A stretch of DNA of 7,320 nt, taken from Lachnospiraceae bacterium UBA3774 (GTDB taxonomy: Bacteria; Bacillota; Clostridia; Lachnospirales; Lachnospiraceae). Below are positions 1-6,800 of this stretch, piece after piece (the first letter of the stretch is position 1; each line of letters opens with the position of its first letter). The DNA lies in NCBI GenBank assembly GCA_002369255.1, contig DFFO01000048.1, positions 1 through 7,320 on the forward strand, read 5' to 3'. Made by a program: the position numbers and the translations under genes. The notes beneath the pieces were generated by a model. That model saw only the letters and a list, made by a program, of their open reading frames with translations, made no database searches and was not told where the DNA came from.

Positions 1-151
1 GTGTATACGCTGTTTTTGCCATCAAAGGCATTGTTCCGAACAGGATACCGGATATGAGTGCACAGATCACTCCTTCTGCTTCGGGGGACAGGCCAATCTT
101 ACTTTTTCCTTGCTTTTCCTGTGGTTTCCCGTATTTCAAGTCTGAGGACAT
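1..151 (-). CDS. EamA/DMT-superfamily transporter, N-terminal fragment (3' end outside window)
   Basis: Reading the minus strand from the ATG at 151-149 gives 50 complete codons before the window ends. The first 26 residues are hydrophilic and Lys-rich (MSSDLKYGKPQEKQGKSK...). They are followed by a hydrophobic segment, VICALISGILFGTMPLMAKT, which has the look of the first transmembrane helix of EamA-family (drug/metabolite transporter) permeases, where an 'xxFGxMPLxAK' signature is common. Such proteins usually have ten helices and export or import small metabolites across the cytoplasmic membrane; the substrate cannot be inferred. An in-frame TAG lies eight codons upstream of the ATG and this is the only ATG in between, so the start is well bounded, although the Shine-Dalgarno spacing is long. 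The gene lies downstream of the rpsI terminator and is probably a separate transcription unit. The family call rests on one helix only. Confidence 0.6.
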   Translation of the reverse strand, partial: MSSDLKYGKPQEKQGKSKIGLSPEAEGVICALISGILFGTMPLMAKTAYT

Positions 152-166
152 AAATCTTATGAATTG

Positions 167-174
167 CTCCTTCT
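167..174 (-). promoter_or_regulatory. Shine-Dalgarno AGAAGGAG, unusually far from the EamA ATG
   Basis: The minus strand carries AGAAGGAG at 174-167, the only good ribosome-binding match upstream of the transporter gene. The distance from GGAG to the ATG at 151 is 15 nt, longer than the usual 5-10. An in-frame ATA lies about 6 nt after GGAG, but ATA starts are very rare, so the ATG remains the preferred start. Confidence 0.45.
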
Positions 175-197
175 ATGTATTTCAATCCTCCGATAAT

Positions 198-304
198 AAA
201 AGCTGTGCCAAATGTGATGCATTTGCGCCGCCGATCTGAAGCCCTTCGTAACAGTAATGGCAGTAGCACAGCTTTTTGCTCTTCTATCCGGTCTCTCGAC
301 CGCC
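198..304 (-). other. Candidate structured RNA / 5' leader upstream of the EamA gene
   Basis: Read on the minus strand, this non-coding stretch can form several nested helices. The first is CGGTC-GAGA-GACCG (302-289), with a GNRA-type tetraloop. Next is a perfect 11-bp helix, AAAAGCTGTGC (276-266) with GCACAGCTTTT (208-198). It encloses a CTGCC/GGCGG helix containing one G-U pair, and a CAAATG/CATTTG hairpin with a 5-nt loop (225-209). The result is a three-way junction closed by a long stem and followed by a short U-rich run, ending 47 nt before the transporter ATG. It matches no riboswitch consensus I know. No reading frame here gives a recognisable protein. It could be a leader, a small RNA, or a chance fold. 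Confidence 0.3.
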
Positions 305-398
305 AACAGTCCTGAACATATGCCCTGTGGCCATGAAAATCCGGGAAAGAAAAGGCGCTGTCAGAATCGATCAACTCCCATCAAAGATTCATGGGTAT

Positions 399-434
399 AA
401 AAAACCCCGGAAATGGTGTATTTCCGAGGTTTTT
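399..434 (-). terminator. Rho-independent terminator of the rplM-rpsI operon
   Basis: On the minus strand, AAAAACCTCGGAAAT pairs with ATTTCCGGGGTTTTT around a 5-nt loop (ACACC). This gives a 15-bp stem with a single G-U wobble, running into a U tract. It begins about 20 nt after the rpsI stop codon. Read on the plus strand the same hairpin has a C-A mismatch, so it is oriented for rpsI. Confidence 0.85.
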
Positions 435-453
435 AGTGCCTTCTTCTTCGCGA

Positions 454-843
454 TTATCTCTTTGAGAACTGAGGTGCGCGTCTCGCTGCTTTGAGACCGT
501 ACTTTTTACGTTCTTTCATACGAGGATCACGGGTAAGATATCCTTCTTTCTTGAGAGCGGCGCGAAGCTCGGGATCCATGCTTGCAAGCGCTCTGGCAAG
601 TCCGTGGCGGATAGCTCCCGCCTGTCCGGTAAATCCGCCGCCGTGAACGTTTACTTTCACGTCGTATTTACCATCGAGTCCGGTAAGAGTAAGGGGCTGA
701 CGGACTACGACCTTCAGAGTCTCAAGTCCGAAATACTCGTCTATATCTCTTTTGTTAACAGTAATCTTTCCTGTACCGGGAGTAACGTATACGCGAGCGA
801 TACTCTTTTTTCTTCTGCCGGTTCCGTAATTTTTATTTGCCAT
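454..843 (-). CDS. rpsI: Small ribosomal subunit protein uS9 (S9)
   Basis: This 129-residue protein is the normal size for bacterial S9. The N-terminal GTGRRKKSIARV, the central GGGFTGQAGAIRHGLARAL and the basic C-terminus ending in APQFSKR are family hallmarks. In known 30S structures the C-terminal Lys-Arg tail reaches the anticodon stem-loop of the P-site tRNA, and it is intact here. The ATG at 843 is preceded by GGAGGAGAG (859-851), a strong ribosome-binding site. The gene follows rplM after an 18-nt gap on the same strand, the standard rplM-rpsI pairing, so the two are surely co-transcribed. The hairpin terminator just downstream ends the unit. Nothing is unusual in the protein. Confidence 0.98.
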   Translation of the reverse strand: MANKNYGTGRRKKSIARVYVTPGTGKITVNKRDIDEYFGLETLKVVVRQPLTLTGLDGKYDVKVNVHGGGFTGQAGAIRHGLARALASMDPELRAALKKEGYLTRDPRMKERKKYGLKAARRAPQFSKR

Positions 844-861
844 AACTTATCTCTCCTCCGA

Positions 862-1290
862 TCAGAATGAAAGCGTCTCGGGCTTCTGAGCCTGCTGCTC
901 ATGCTCCGGACCTGCATATACGTGAAGCTTGGAATATATCTGATTTCCGAGAGCTCCCTTGGGAAGCATTCCCTTTACTGCGAGCTCAACAACTCTTTCC
1001 GGCTTCTTTTCAAGCATCTCGCGAAGGGTGGTCTCCTTCATGCCGCCAACGTACTCCGAATGATGATAATAAATCTTCTGGTCTAATTTCTTGCCTGTTA
1101 CCTGCACCTTGGCAGCGTTTACAACAATAACATAATCGCCGGTATCAACGTGAGGGGTGAAAGTAGGCTTGTTTTTTCCTCTTAAAACCTTTGCCACTTC
1201 GCTGGCAAGGCGTCCGAGAGTCTGTCCTTCAGCGTCAACAACGTACCACTTACGCTCGACGGCTTCGGGTTTTGCCATAAAACTCTTCAT
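862..1290 (-). CDS. rplM: Large ribosomal subunit protein uL13 (L13)
   Basis: This 142-residue protein is full length for bacterial L13, an early-assembly 23S rRNA-binding protein of the 50S subunit. Family motifs include WYVVDAEGQTLGRLAS near the N-terminus (residues 16-31), the HVDTGDYVIVVNA region (about 47-59), and MLPKGALGNQIYSKLHVYAG (about 109-128). AGGAG at 1302-1298 lies 7 nt before the ATG at 1290, supporting this start over the in-frame Met at codon 5. It is the first gene of the rplM-rpsI operon, with its own promoter at 1395-1424 and a leader of about 100 nt. In several Firmicutes L13 is thought to control its own operon through a structured leader (Rfam L13_leader); the leader here is a candidate for that. 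Confidence 0.98.
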   Translation of the reverse strand: MKSFMAKPEAVERKWYVVDAEGQTLGRLASEVAKVLRGKNKPTFTPHVDTGDYVIVVNAAKVQVTGKKLDQKIYYHHSEYVGGMKETTLREMLEKKPERVVELAVKGMLPKGALGNQIYSKLHVYAGPEHEQQAQKPETLSF

Positions 1291-1334
1291 GGTTCATCTC
1301 CTATGTTAATTGAATTATATTTATTTTACCCTGC

Positions 1335-1390
1335 CTTTTGCTTTTGGTCTTCCGGGGCATTGGCTGACCGGTTGCAAAAAGCCATAGCTT
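1335..1390 (-). promoter_or_regulatory. Structured 5' leader of rplM (possible L13 leader)
   Basis: The transcript from the rplM promoter should begin near 1388. The minus-strand leader can form an outer helix, CTTTTTGC (1381-1374) with GCAAAAG (1341-1335), enclosing GGTC (1369-1366) with GACC (1349-1346). An alternative hairpin, AAGC-TATG-GCTT (about 1388-1377), competes for the same bases as the outer helix, so two exclusive folds are possible. An L13 leader family (Rfam RF00555) is known upstream of rplM in low-GC Gram-positives. I infer membership from position and foldability, not from a consensus match. Confidence 0.4.
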
Positions 1391-1394
1391 GCAT

Positions 1395-1424
1395 ATTTTA
1401 CAATCTTTTATTCGTAATTGTCAA
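1395..1424 (-). promoter_or_regulatory. Sigma-A-type promoter of rplM-rpsI
   Basis: The minus strand has a perfect -35 TTGACA (1424-1419), an 18-bp spacer and -10 TAAAAT (1400-1395, five of six consensus bases). It sits about 105 nt upstream of rplM, just after the larA terminator, so the ribosomal operon has an independent strong promoter. Confidence 0.8.
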
Positions 1425-1475
1425 GGATTTTTGCCCATTTTACGCTTATTATTTTTATCGGAAAGTTTTTTTCTC

Positions 1476-1499
1476 AAAACGGCATCGCTTTGCCGTCTT
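1476..1499 (-). terminator. Hairpin terminator overlapping the larA stop codon
   Basis: Starting at the last base of the TAA stop, the minus strand reads AAGACGGCA - AAGCGA - TGCCGTTTT. This is a 9-bp stem with one G-U pair, and its 3' arm ends in four U residues. The U tract is short, so termination may be incomplete. Position and the independent rplM promoter support the call. Confidence 0.55.
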
Positions 1500-2776
1500 T
1501 AATCCTTTACCACAACCGAGATACCATCAGGAATAGCAGTGATGCTTATCTTCTCTTTTCCGACGATCTTTCTCGCCTCCGACAAAGCTTCTTCTATGGA
1601 ATGCGCCGGTATCATATGCATATTTCTGATCGTCTCATCGGGCAGATTTGAAACGTAGATGACGGTCGCTTTTATGAGCACTCGAAGAAGAACCTGCGCC
1701 TCCCACTGATCCGGAACGGTTTCGCTTCTTTTTCTCGACAGGATTTCTTTCATTGCGTCTTTTACGTCCGCAGCGTCGGCAAGCTGGTGATAAAAATAAT
1801 CGCCTCCCGTTCCATCGTCTGACGCCGCGAGCATAATTATCACGCCGCCCTCTTTTACGGTCGCTTCCGCAGCCGTCATTCCCTTGACTGCCTGGTAGAT
1901 ATTCTGATCAAGAGGATAGCCGCCGTTTGTTGAAATGGCTACGTCCGAGCGGACAGCCGCCGCGCCGCAAAGTCCCGACAAAAAGTCAGTGCCTTTTTTG
2001 TGGGCCTCCTCCAGATCTCCCGCCACTGCGTAGATCGGCTCTTTTTCAGAGTTGAGGACTACGTTTACAATAAACTTCAGGCCTGCGGTGCGGGCAGCCC
2101 AGACCATATCCTTGTGAATGGGGTTTCCTTCAAGTATTCCCGTTCTTGCGCAATCGCTGGCAATAAATTCAGAGCAGTGATTTGCCATTACCGTCTCCCT
2201 GCTTGCGATGCCGGGCAGAACGCTCTTTCTTCCGCCGGAATACCCGGCGAAAAAGTGCGGTTCTATAAAGCCTTCCGCAACAAGAAGATCGGCAGAAACC
2301 GCGAGATCGTTTATCTCACACTGTCCCCCGGACGGCAATACACCGATGTTTTTGATCGAAGGCTTGTCGTCGCAGTCATGTATGACTATCTTTTCATTTT
2401 CAACGATGTCTGTGCCGAACTTTGCAATCAGCTCTTCTTTTGTGGTTCCGCGATGACAGCCCGTGGCTATGAGTATGGTGATGTCGGCTGCCGGATTTTT
2501 GGAACGTATCTCGGCAAGAAGCTCCGGCATTATGATCTTGCTCGGAACCGGGCGCGTGTGATCGCTTGCTATTACTACTATCTTTTGCTTTCCTTTTGCA
2601 AGCTCGCAAAGCCTTTCGCTCCCGATGGGATTTTCAAGCGCATGGCGCACAAGCTCCCGTCCCGTCATCTCCGGATGGTATTCTTCGATCGAAGATCTTA
2701 AAACCGCCGCGAGCTCACTATCTTCAAACTCATATCCGAGCGTGCCTTTTCCATACATAAACTCTATTTTTTTCAT
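1499..2776 (-). CDS. larA: Nickel-pincer-dependent lactate racemase (LarA family)
   Basis: This 425-residue protein covers the full LarA length (DUF2088 domain plus LarA C-terminal domain). LarA interconverts D- and L-lactate in the cytoplasm using a nickel pincer nucleotide bound to a Lys. From the chosen start the key residues fall at the positions I recall for Lactobacillus plantarum LarA: R75 in SDHTRPVP, H108 in TGCHRG, H174 in EPHFFAGYSGGRK, K184 (cofactor attachment), H200, Q295 and K298 in QNIYQAVKGM, and W358. The upstream in-frame codon at 2848 would add 24 non-homologous residues, and the likely -10 box lies downstream of it. GGTGA five nt before the ATG serves as ribosome-binding site. 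No cofactor genes (larB, larC, larE) are visible. Characterised LarA homologues also act on malate and other 2-hydroxyacids, so the family call is firm and the substrate less so. Confidence 0.92.
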   Translation of the reverse strand: MKKIEFMYGKGTLGYEFEDSELAAVLRSSIEEYHPEMTGRELVRHALENPIGSERLCELAKGKQKIVVIASDHTRPVPSKIIMPELLAEIRSKNPAADITILIATGCHRGTTKEELIAKFGTDIVENEKIVIHDCDDKPSIKNIGVLPSGGQCEINDLAVSADLLVAEGFIEPHFFAGYSGGRKSVLPGIASRETVMANHCSEFIASDCARTGILEGNPIHKDMVWAARTAGLKFIVNVVLNSEKEPIYAVAGDLEEAHKKGTDFLSGLCGAAAVRSDVAISTNGGYPLDQNIYQAVKGMTAAEATVKEGGVIIMLAASDDGTGGDYFYHQLADAADVKDAMKEILSRKRSETVPDQWEAQVLLRVLIKATVIYVSNLPDETIRNMHMIPAHSIEEALSEARKIVGKEKISITAIPDGISVVVKD

Positions 2777-2819
2777 TGTTTTCACCGTCTTTCGAGCATA
2801 AGTCCTACACTTAAAACTA

Positions 2820-2848
2820 ATATTACTATTTTTCCCGCATACGCACAA
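2820..2848 (-). promoter_or_regulatory. Likely larA promoter
   Basis: The minus strand has TTGTGC (2848-2843) and TAATAT (2825-2820) separated by 17 bp, each matching four of six consensus bases. The implied start near 2813 leaves a leader of about 37 nt before the larA ATG. Confidence 0.4.
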
Positions 2849-2893
2849 TGGTTTTTTGAATTTTTACAGGCAGTTTCCGGGGCTTATTTCGTA

Positions 2894-2923
2894 TTGACAA
2901 ACACCTTAAAAGTGGCTTATACT
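2894..2923 (+). promoter_or_regulatory. Sigma-A-type promoter of the aldose epimerase gene
   Basis: TTGACA at 2894-2899 and TATACT at 2918-2923 are separated by 18 bp, giving a perfect -35 and a five-of-six -10. Transcription should start near 2930, about 23 nt before the ATG at 2953. It is divergent from the larA promoter. Confidence 0.8.
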
Positions 2924-2926
2924 CCG

Positions 2927-2939
2927 ATAGAAATTCTAT
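2927..2939 (+). promoter_or_regulatory. Small palindrome at the epimerase transcription start (possible operator)
   Basis: ATAGAA-A-TTCTAT is a perfect 6-bp inverted repeat around a central A. It lies 3 bp after the -10 box and so covers the predicted start site, a common place for a repressor to bind. It is short and AT-rich, so chance is possible. Confidence 0.25.
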
Positions 2940-2941
2940 TT

Positions 2942-2945
2942 GGAG
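2942..2945 (+). promoter_or_regulatory. Shine-Dalgarno GGAG fixing the epimerase start
   Basis: GGAG lies 7 nt before the ATG at 2953, which is ideal. It is only 1 nt before the in-frame GTG at 2947, too close for that codon to be used, so the ATG is chosen. Confidence 0.75.
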
Positions 2946-2952
2946 AGTGTGT

Positions 2953-3813
2953 ATGGAATTAACGGTTTGCAACAAACGTATTTCTTTAACTGTCAGCGAT
3001 TTCGGAGCTGAAATGACTAGTTTGAAGCTTGACGGCTTCGAATTTTTATGGAAGGCCGATCCTGCATACTTTGGCAGAGTGTCACCTATCCTTTTTCCTA
3101 TTACCGGTCGTTTTATGGACGGTTTTTATACCCACAACGGAAAAAAATACGAACTGAAGCTCAACGGTCTTGCCCAGGACAGTATCTTTGAATTAAAGAA
3201 AACTGCCGACAACGAAATATCCTGCCATCTTCGCGCAAATGAAGAGACATTAAAGGTTTATCCTTTTGATTTTGAACTCACTGTCAAATATACATTAAAA
3301 GATCAGACTGTTGACGTTTCTTTTGAAGTAATAAATCACTCCGATGAGGATATGCCTTATTCCGTCGGAAATCATACCGCGTTTCGCTGGCCGCTGATCG
3401 ACGGCGAAGCTCCCGAGTCTTATTTTCTCAGATTCAGCGAAGAAGAAAATCTCCGCTCGTTCAACCCCTTCGGATGGACTGCGGACTTCCTCTGCGGCGA
3501 ACGCATTCGCCCGATTTACCACGATTATTATGCAAAGGGCACGCGCAGTATAAAAGACGCAAAATCCGAGTGGATAGAGTACACCGGCGCCACCTGCGAC
3601 TATGTGGCGCGTACACACAGAAAGCAGCTTCCTTTTGTCGCAAACTGGGCCAGCCCGGATCCGGAAGCAAAACTTGTCTGTGTAGAGCCTACGCTGAGCA
3701 TTTCCTCACACGGACCTACAATGTTTGACCGCGAGGGTATTCATCGCCTTGCTCCCGGAGCTTCTGAAATCACTTCCTATCAGCTTGAGGTATATAAAAA
3801 AAGTGAGCGCTAA
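2953..3813 (+). CDS. Aldose 1-epimerase family protein, LacX-like
   Basis: This 286-residue protein has the galactose-mutarotase beta-sandwich pattern of the LacX-like subgroup: GAEMTSLKLDGFEFLWKADP (residues 18-37), PILFPITGRFMDG (45-57), the NHTAF stretch (140-144) and VCVEPT (242-247). Family members interconvert alpha and beta anomers of sugars in the cytoplasm using a His acid and a Glu base. H141 and E245 fit those roles. The conserved HGFARD motif reads NGLAQD here, so the first active-site His is Asn71 (codon AAC at 3163-3165), and NHTAF replaces the more usual G-H-P-A-F. Activity or specificity may therefore differ from standard mutarotases; a sugar-binding or sugar-phosphate role is possible. 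The gene is monocistronic, with its own promoter and terminator, and has no recognisable signal peptide. Confidence 0.82.
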   Translation: MELTVCNKRISLTVSDFGAEMTSLKLDGFEFLWKADPAYFGRVSPILFPITGRFMDGFYTHNGKKYELKLNGLAQDSIFELKKTADNEISCHLRANEETLKVYPFDFELTVKYTLKDQTVDVSFEVINHSDEDMPYSVGNHTAFRWPLIDGEAPESYFLRFSEEENLRSFNPFGWTADFLCGERIRPIYHDYYAKGTRSIKDAKSEWIEYTGATCDYVARTHRKQLPFVANWASPDPEAKLVCVEPTLSISSHGPTMFDREGIHRLAPGASEITSYQLEVYKKSER

Positions 3814-3828
3814 ACAGCGTCATAATAC

Positions 3829-3867
3829 AAAAAGACTCTCGCGGCATAAGTCTGCGAGAGTCTTTTT
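3829..3867 (+). terminator. Bidirectional terminator between converging genes
   Basis: AAAAAGACTCTCGC (3829-3842) pairs perfectly with GCGAGAGTCTTTTT (3854-3867) around an 11-nt loop. The GC-rich core has A tracts on one side and T tracts on the other, so it works in both directions. It lies 15 nt after the epimerase stop and 16 nt from the stop of the converging GH43 gene. Confidence 0.92.
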
Positions 3868-3883
3868 TGATCTGCGTACATAC

Positions 3884-6800
3884 TCATGATTTTGCGGCTA
3901 TATACTCTGCCGCGGAATCGCAGCACTTCATAAGCGCACGCAGCAGGTCCGCCAGCTCTTCCGGCTGCGAATTTTGTTTTGCAAAGGCGTAGGATTCCGC
4001 GCTATAGCAAAGCGTATTGCTGACAGGCATGTTTCCTTTCAGGACAGTAAAATAATAGCTGTCTCTGAGCTCCTGCAAAAGAACTCCGGATACTGTCGCC
4101 TGATATCTCCTGCCGGTTTTTTCAAATTCACTGCCGGAGACGGCAAATGATGAACCGTCGCCGCGGCGCACCAAAAGCACAAGTTCAGACGCGGAGTATT
4201 CGCAGTCAAATTTCAACAAAAAGCTGACTTTATCGCCAAGGCTTAAGGACGCACTTCTCCAATAGGCAGACGGCTTGCTGACGGTTTCATAAGCAGTATT
4301 TTTAACCGTTGAACACTCGGGGTCCAAATTCGTTCCCCATAAGCGTTCATCTTCCGTAAGCCCCTCATTTGCGAGGCGGCCTGTATTGCGGCTCATATAC
4401 ACTTGAGAAGCAGCTCCGTAATTTAACAGATCGACCGCAAGAGTCCTTACCTTTTTGGCATATTCGGAATTGTCCTTTTCCGGAGAAAAGGCTTTGAGCA
4501 AATCGTAGAGGTACTGAGCCGCGCTGTATCTGAAGGTATGCTCGACCTTGCGGTTTTCGTAAACGGAGCTAAGTTTTACGGTTATTTCATCGGCCATACA
4601 CTCAGGCCCGATACCGCAAACGTCAAACGTGATCAGATTTCCGTTTATTTCAGCGTCAGTCACTTTTCTCATCCTGCCGCCAAAAATGATCTCAATATCA
4701 GGCCCGGTAAGTATTCCGGAAGCGACTGAAGATATATCAACGCAAAAGTGCATAGCCAGGCTGTCCGAAATCCGCAAATAAGCGGACCTGACTTTGAATG
4801 CCTTGCCATATAGACCGTCGCCGCCAAACAGCTCGTCTTCGGTCAGATCAAGACCGCTTATGCCATCTGTGATGATCTCTCCTCTTTCCGATACAACGCC
4901 TATGATCGCCTGCCGGATATCCTCTTCAGAAGTTATCGTATCTCCGTTGCCATCAGGCACATATATCTTGCAGTCGATCACCGCAAAACTGTTTTTCATC
5001 GCATAGACTGTAATGCCTGCGGTTGTCGCTATGTTTAATCCCGAAAACGTCAGATCGCCGTTCATAACGACGTCTCCGCATATATTAAGGCAGGCGTCCG
5101 CCTCCTCTCTAAAATCTCTCCCTCTGTAAACCGATGTAACGGTAATGCCGTTCATCTGCGGAAGATCCTGACGCTGAGCGTCGGTAAATGCGGGGCCGCA
5201 TATGATCACCGTACCCGTTTCAAAGCCGCTTAATCTGCGCAGCGCTTCATCAAAAGTTTTGACGGGAGCTTCCGGCGTTATGCCGCCGTTATCGTCATTT
5301 CCTGCCGCCGCGGAAAGGTAAACCGTCCCCTCAGGCTCTTTAATCGTTCCAAAACCGTTGATCTTTTCGCTTAGCGTCATCCGGCTCGTAAAAACGTGAT
5401 ATTCTTTTGAGAAATTTGCAGGGTGATTGTCTTTATCGCCAATCGCCACGCCGTTTTCATCCACGTATATCGGTTCAAAAAAAGCATATCTTCCGCCGCC
5501 GGCGTTTTTCTCAATATATGCGTGGTATGCTATCCAGTATTCGTCTCCGACTTTCATATACGAGCCGTGTCCGCAGCCGTTTATTATATTTTTACTGTAA
5601 TCACGGACAAGGATCGGGCTTGTCACGCACTTTTCCCAGTTGTCAGAGTTTAACGGATCGTCCGTATCGGTACACCTTAAATACCCGAGCGCGTAATATT
5701 GCGTCCAGTATCCGCTGCCCGTATAAATAAGATAAAACTGCTCTTCTCCGTTTTCATCGGTGTAATATACCGGTGAAGAGCCCTCTACTACCTTGGGATA
5801 CCACTTGTCCGCGGACGCGCTGTATGCGTAACCGTGCGCTTCCCAGGAATACTCGGGCTTGCATACCGAGACCGACTCTCCTCTGTAAGTCCAGGGGTTT
5901 TCTATGGCGCAAAGCATTATTTCCTGATGAAATTCAGACGTTCCGCGTCCGAACTCCGTAATATAGATCATGTACGGTCTGCCCTTAATCACTATTTTGG
6001 ACGTGCCCACACAAAACTTGTCTGCGTTGAAATCCGGATCGTCGTGGTTTGTAATGCGCCTTGGCTGTGCCAGACCGGTGACCGGGTCGCCCCACTTCCC
6101 GAGGAGATCGTCATCCTCATCAAGGCACTTTAACACGTATTGGCGCTGACGCGAGGAAGAAGTCTCTCCTTCCGTTTCATTTGCGGCATAGCCGATAAAA
6201 CAGTACCAGCCGCAGGCCTGCGCTCCGACCTCTTCTTCAGAAAAACAGTGGATCTCCGGAGACCAGAGATTTTGCCCGTCGGTAAGAGTAAAAACCGTAA
6301 TGCCGTTAACTGTCTTGAGCTCTGCAAGACTCGTCGCCTTATAGAGAACAAGATTGCGAGAAGCGGTCTTTACAAGATAATAGTAGCCGTCTTTATAAAA
6401 CAGGAACGGATCTGCCGCAGACATAACGGGATTTGTAAATACCTGTTCCTTTGCGGGGATCACTCTGTTCCTGAAATCTTCACTTACACAGATTTCCGAT
6501 ACCATCGTACCGTTATACTTTTCGGGAGCAAGAATATCCGTAAGGCATGAATAATCGCCGCCCGTCACCGTGACCCTGTAAATGCCGCTTAAAGTATTGT
6601 GCATGATGTTGCTCGGCGCGACTACCCCGTGCACGCAGCCCCCCGACAAAAGAATATCCGCGTCATAATCGGCCTTATATCCGTATTTCAGATTTTCCGA
6701 TTCATTGTAAATAATAAAAATGCCTTTGAAAAATTCTCCCCCGGAAATATTAGCTCTGACTTTCGCGCCTGTCGCGTTTCCTCTTGTTCCGAGAGCAACG

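Noticed and set aside
99..374. A 91-codon minus-strand frame between the rpsI terminator and the EamA gene
   Set aside because: It would need a TTG start without a properly spaced ribosome-binding site. It overlaps the EamA start in another frame, is rich in Arg and basic runs, and resembles no family.
1303..1651. Two plus-strand frames of 77 codons over the rplM promoter region and the larA 3' end
   Set aside because: They overlap each other, are aromatic-rich and low in complexity, and cover the rplM leader, promoter and larA terminator, which explain the sequence better.
2000..2701. A 233-codon open frame on the plus strand opposite larA
   Set aside because: It lies wholly antisense to a gene with every LarA catalytic residue in place, and its translation has no recognisable domain. 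It is a by-product of larA codon use.
2777..2848. A 24-residue N-terminal extension of LarA
   Set aside because: The extra residues do not resemble LarA, the likely promoter -10 lies downstream of that codon, and starting at 2776 puts the catalytic residues at LarA numbering.
2947..2949. GTG as start of the epimerase
   Set aside because: It is only 1 nt from the GGAG site; the ATG at 2953 has ideal spacing.
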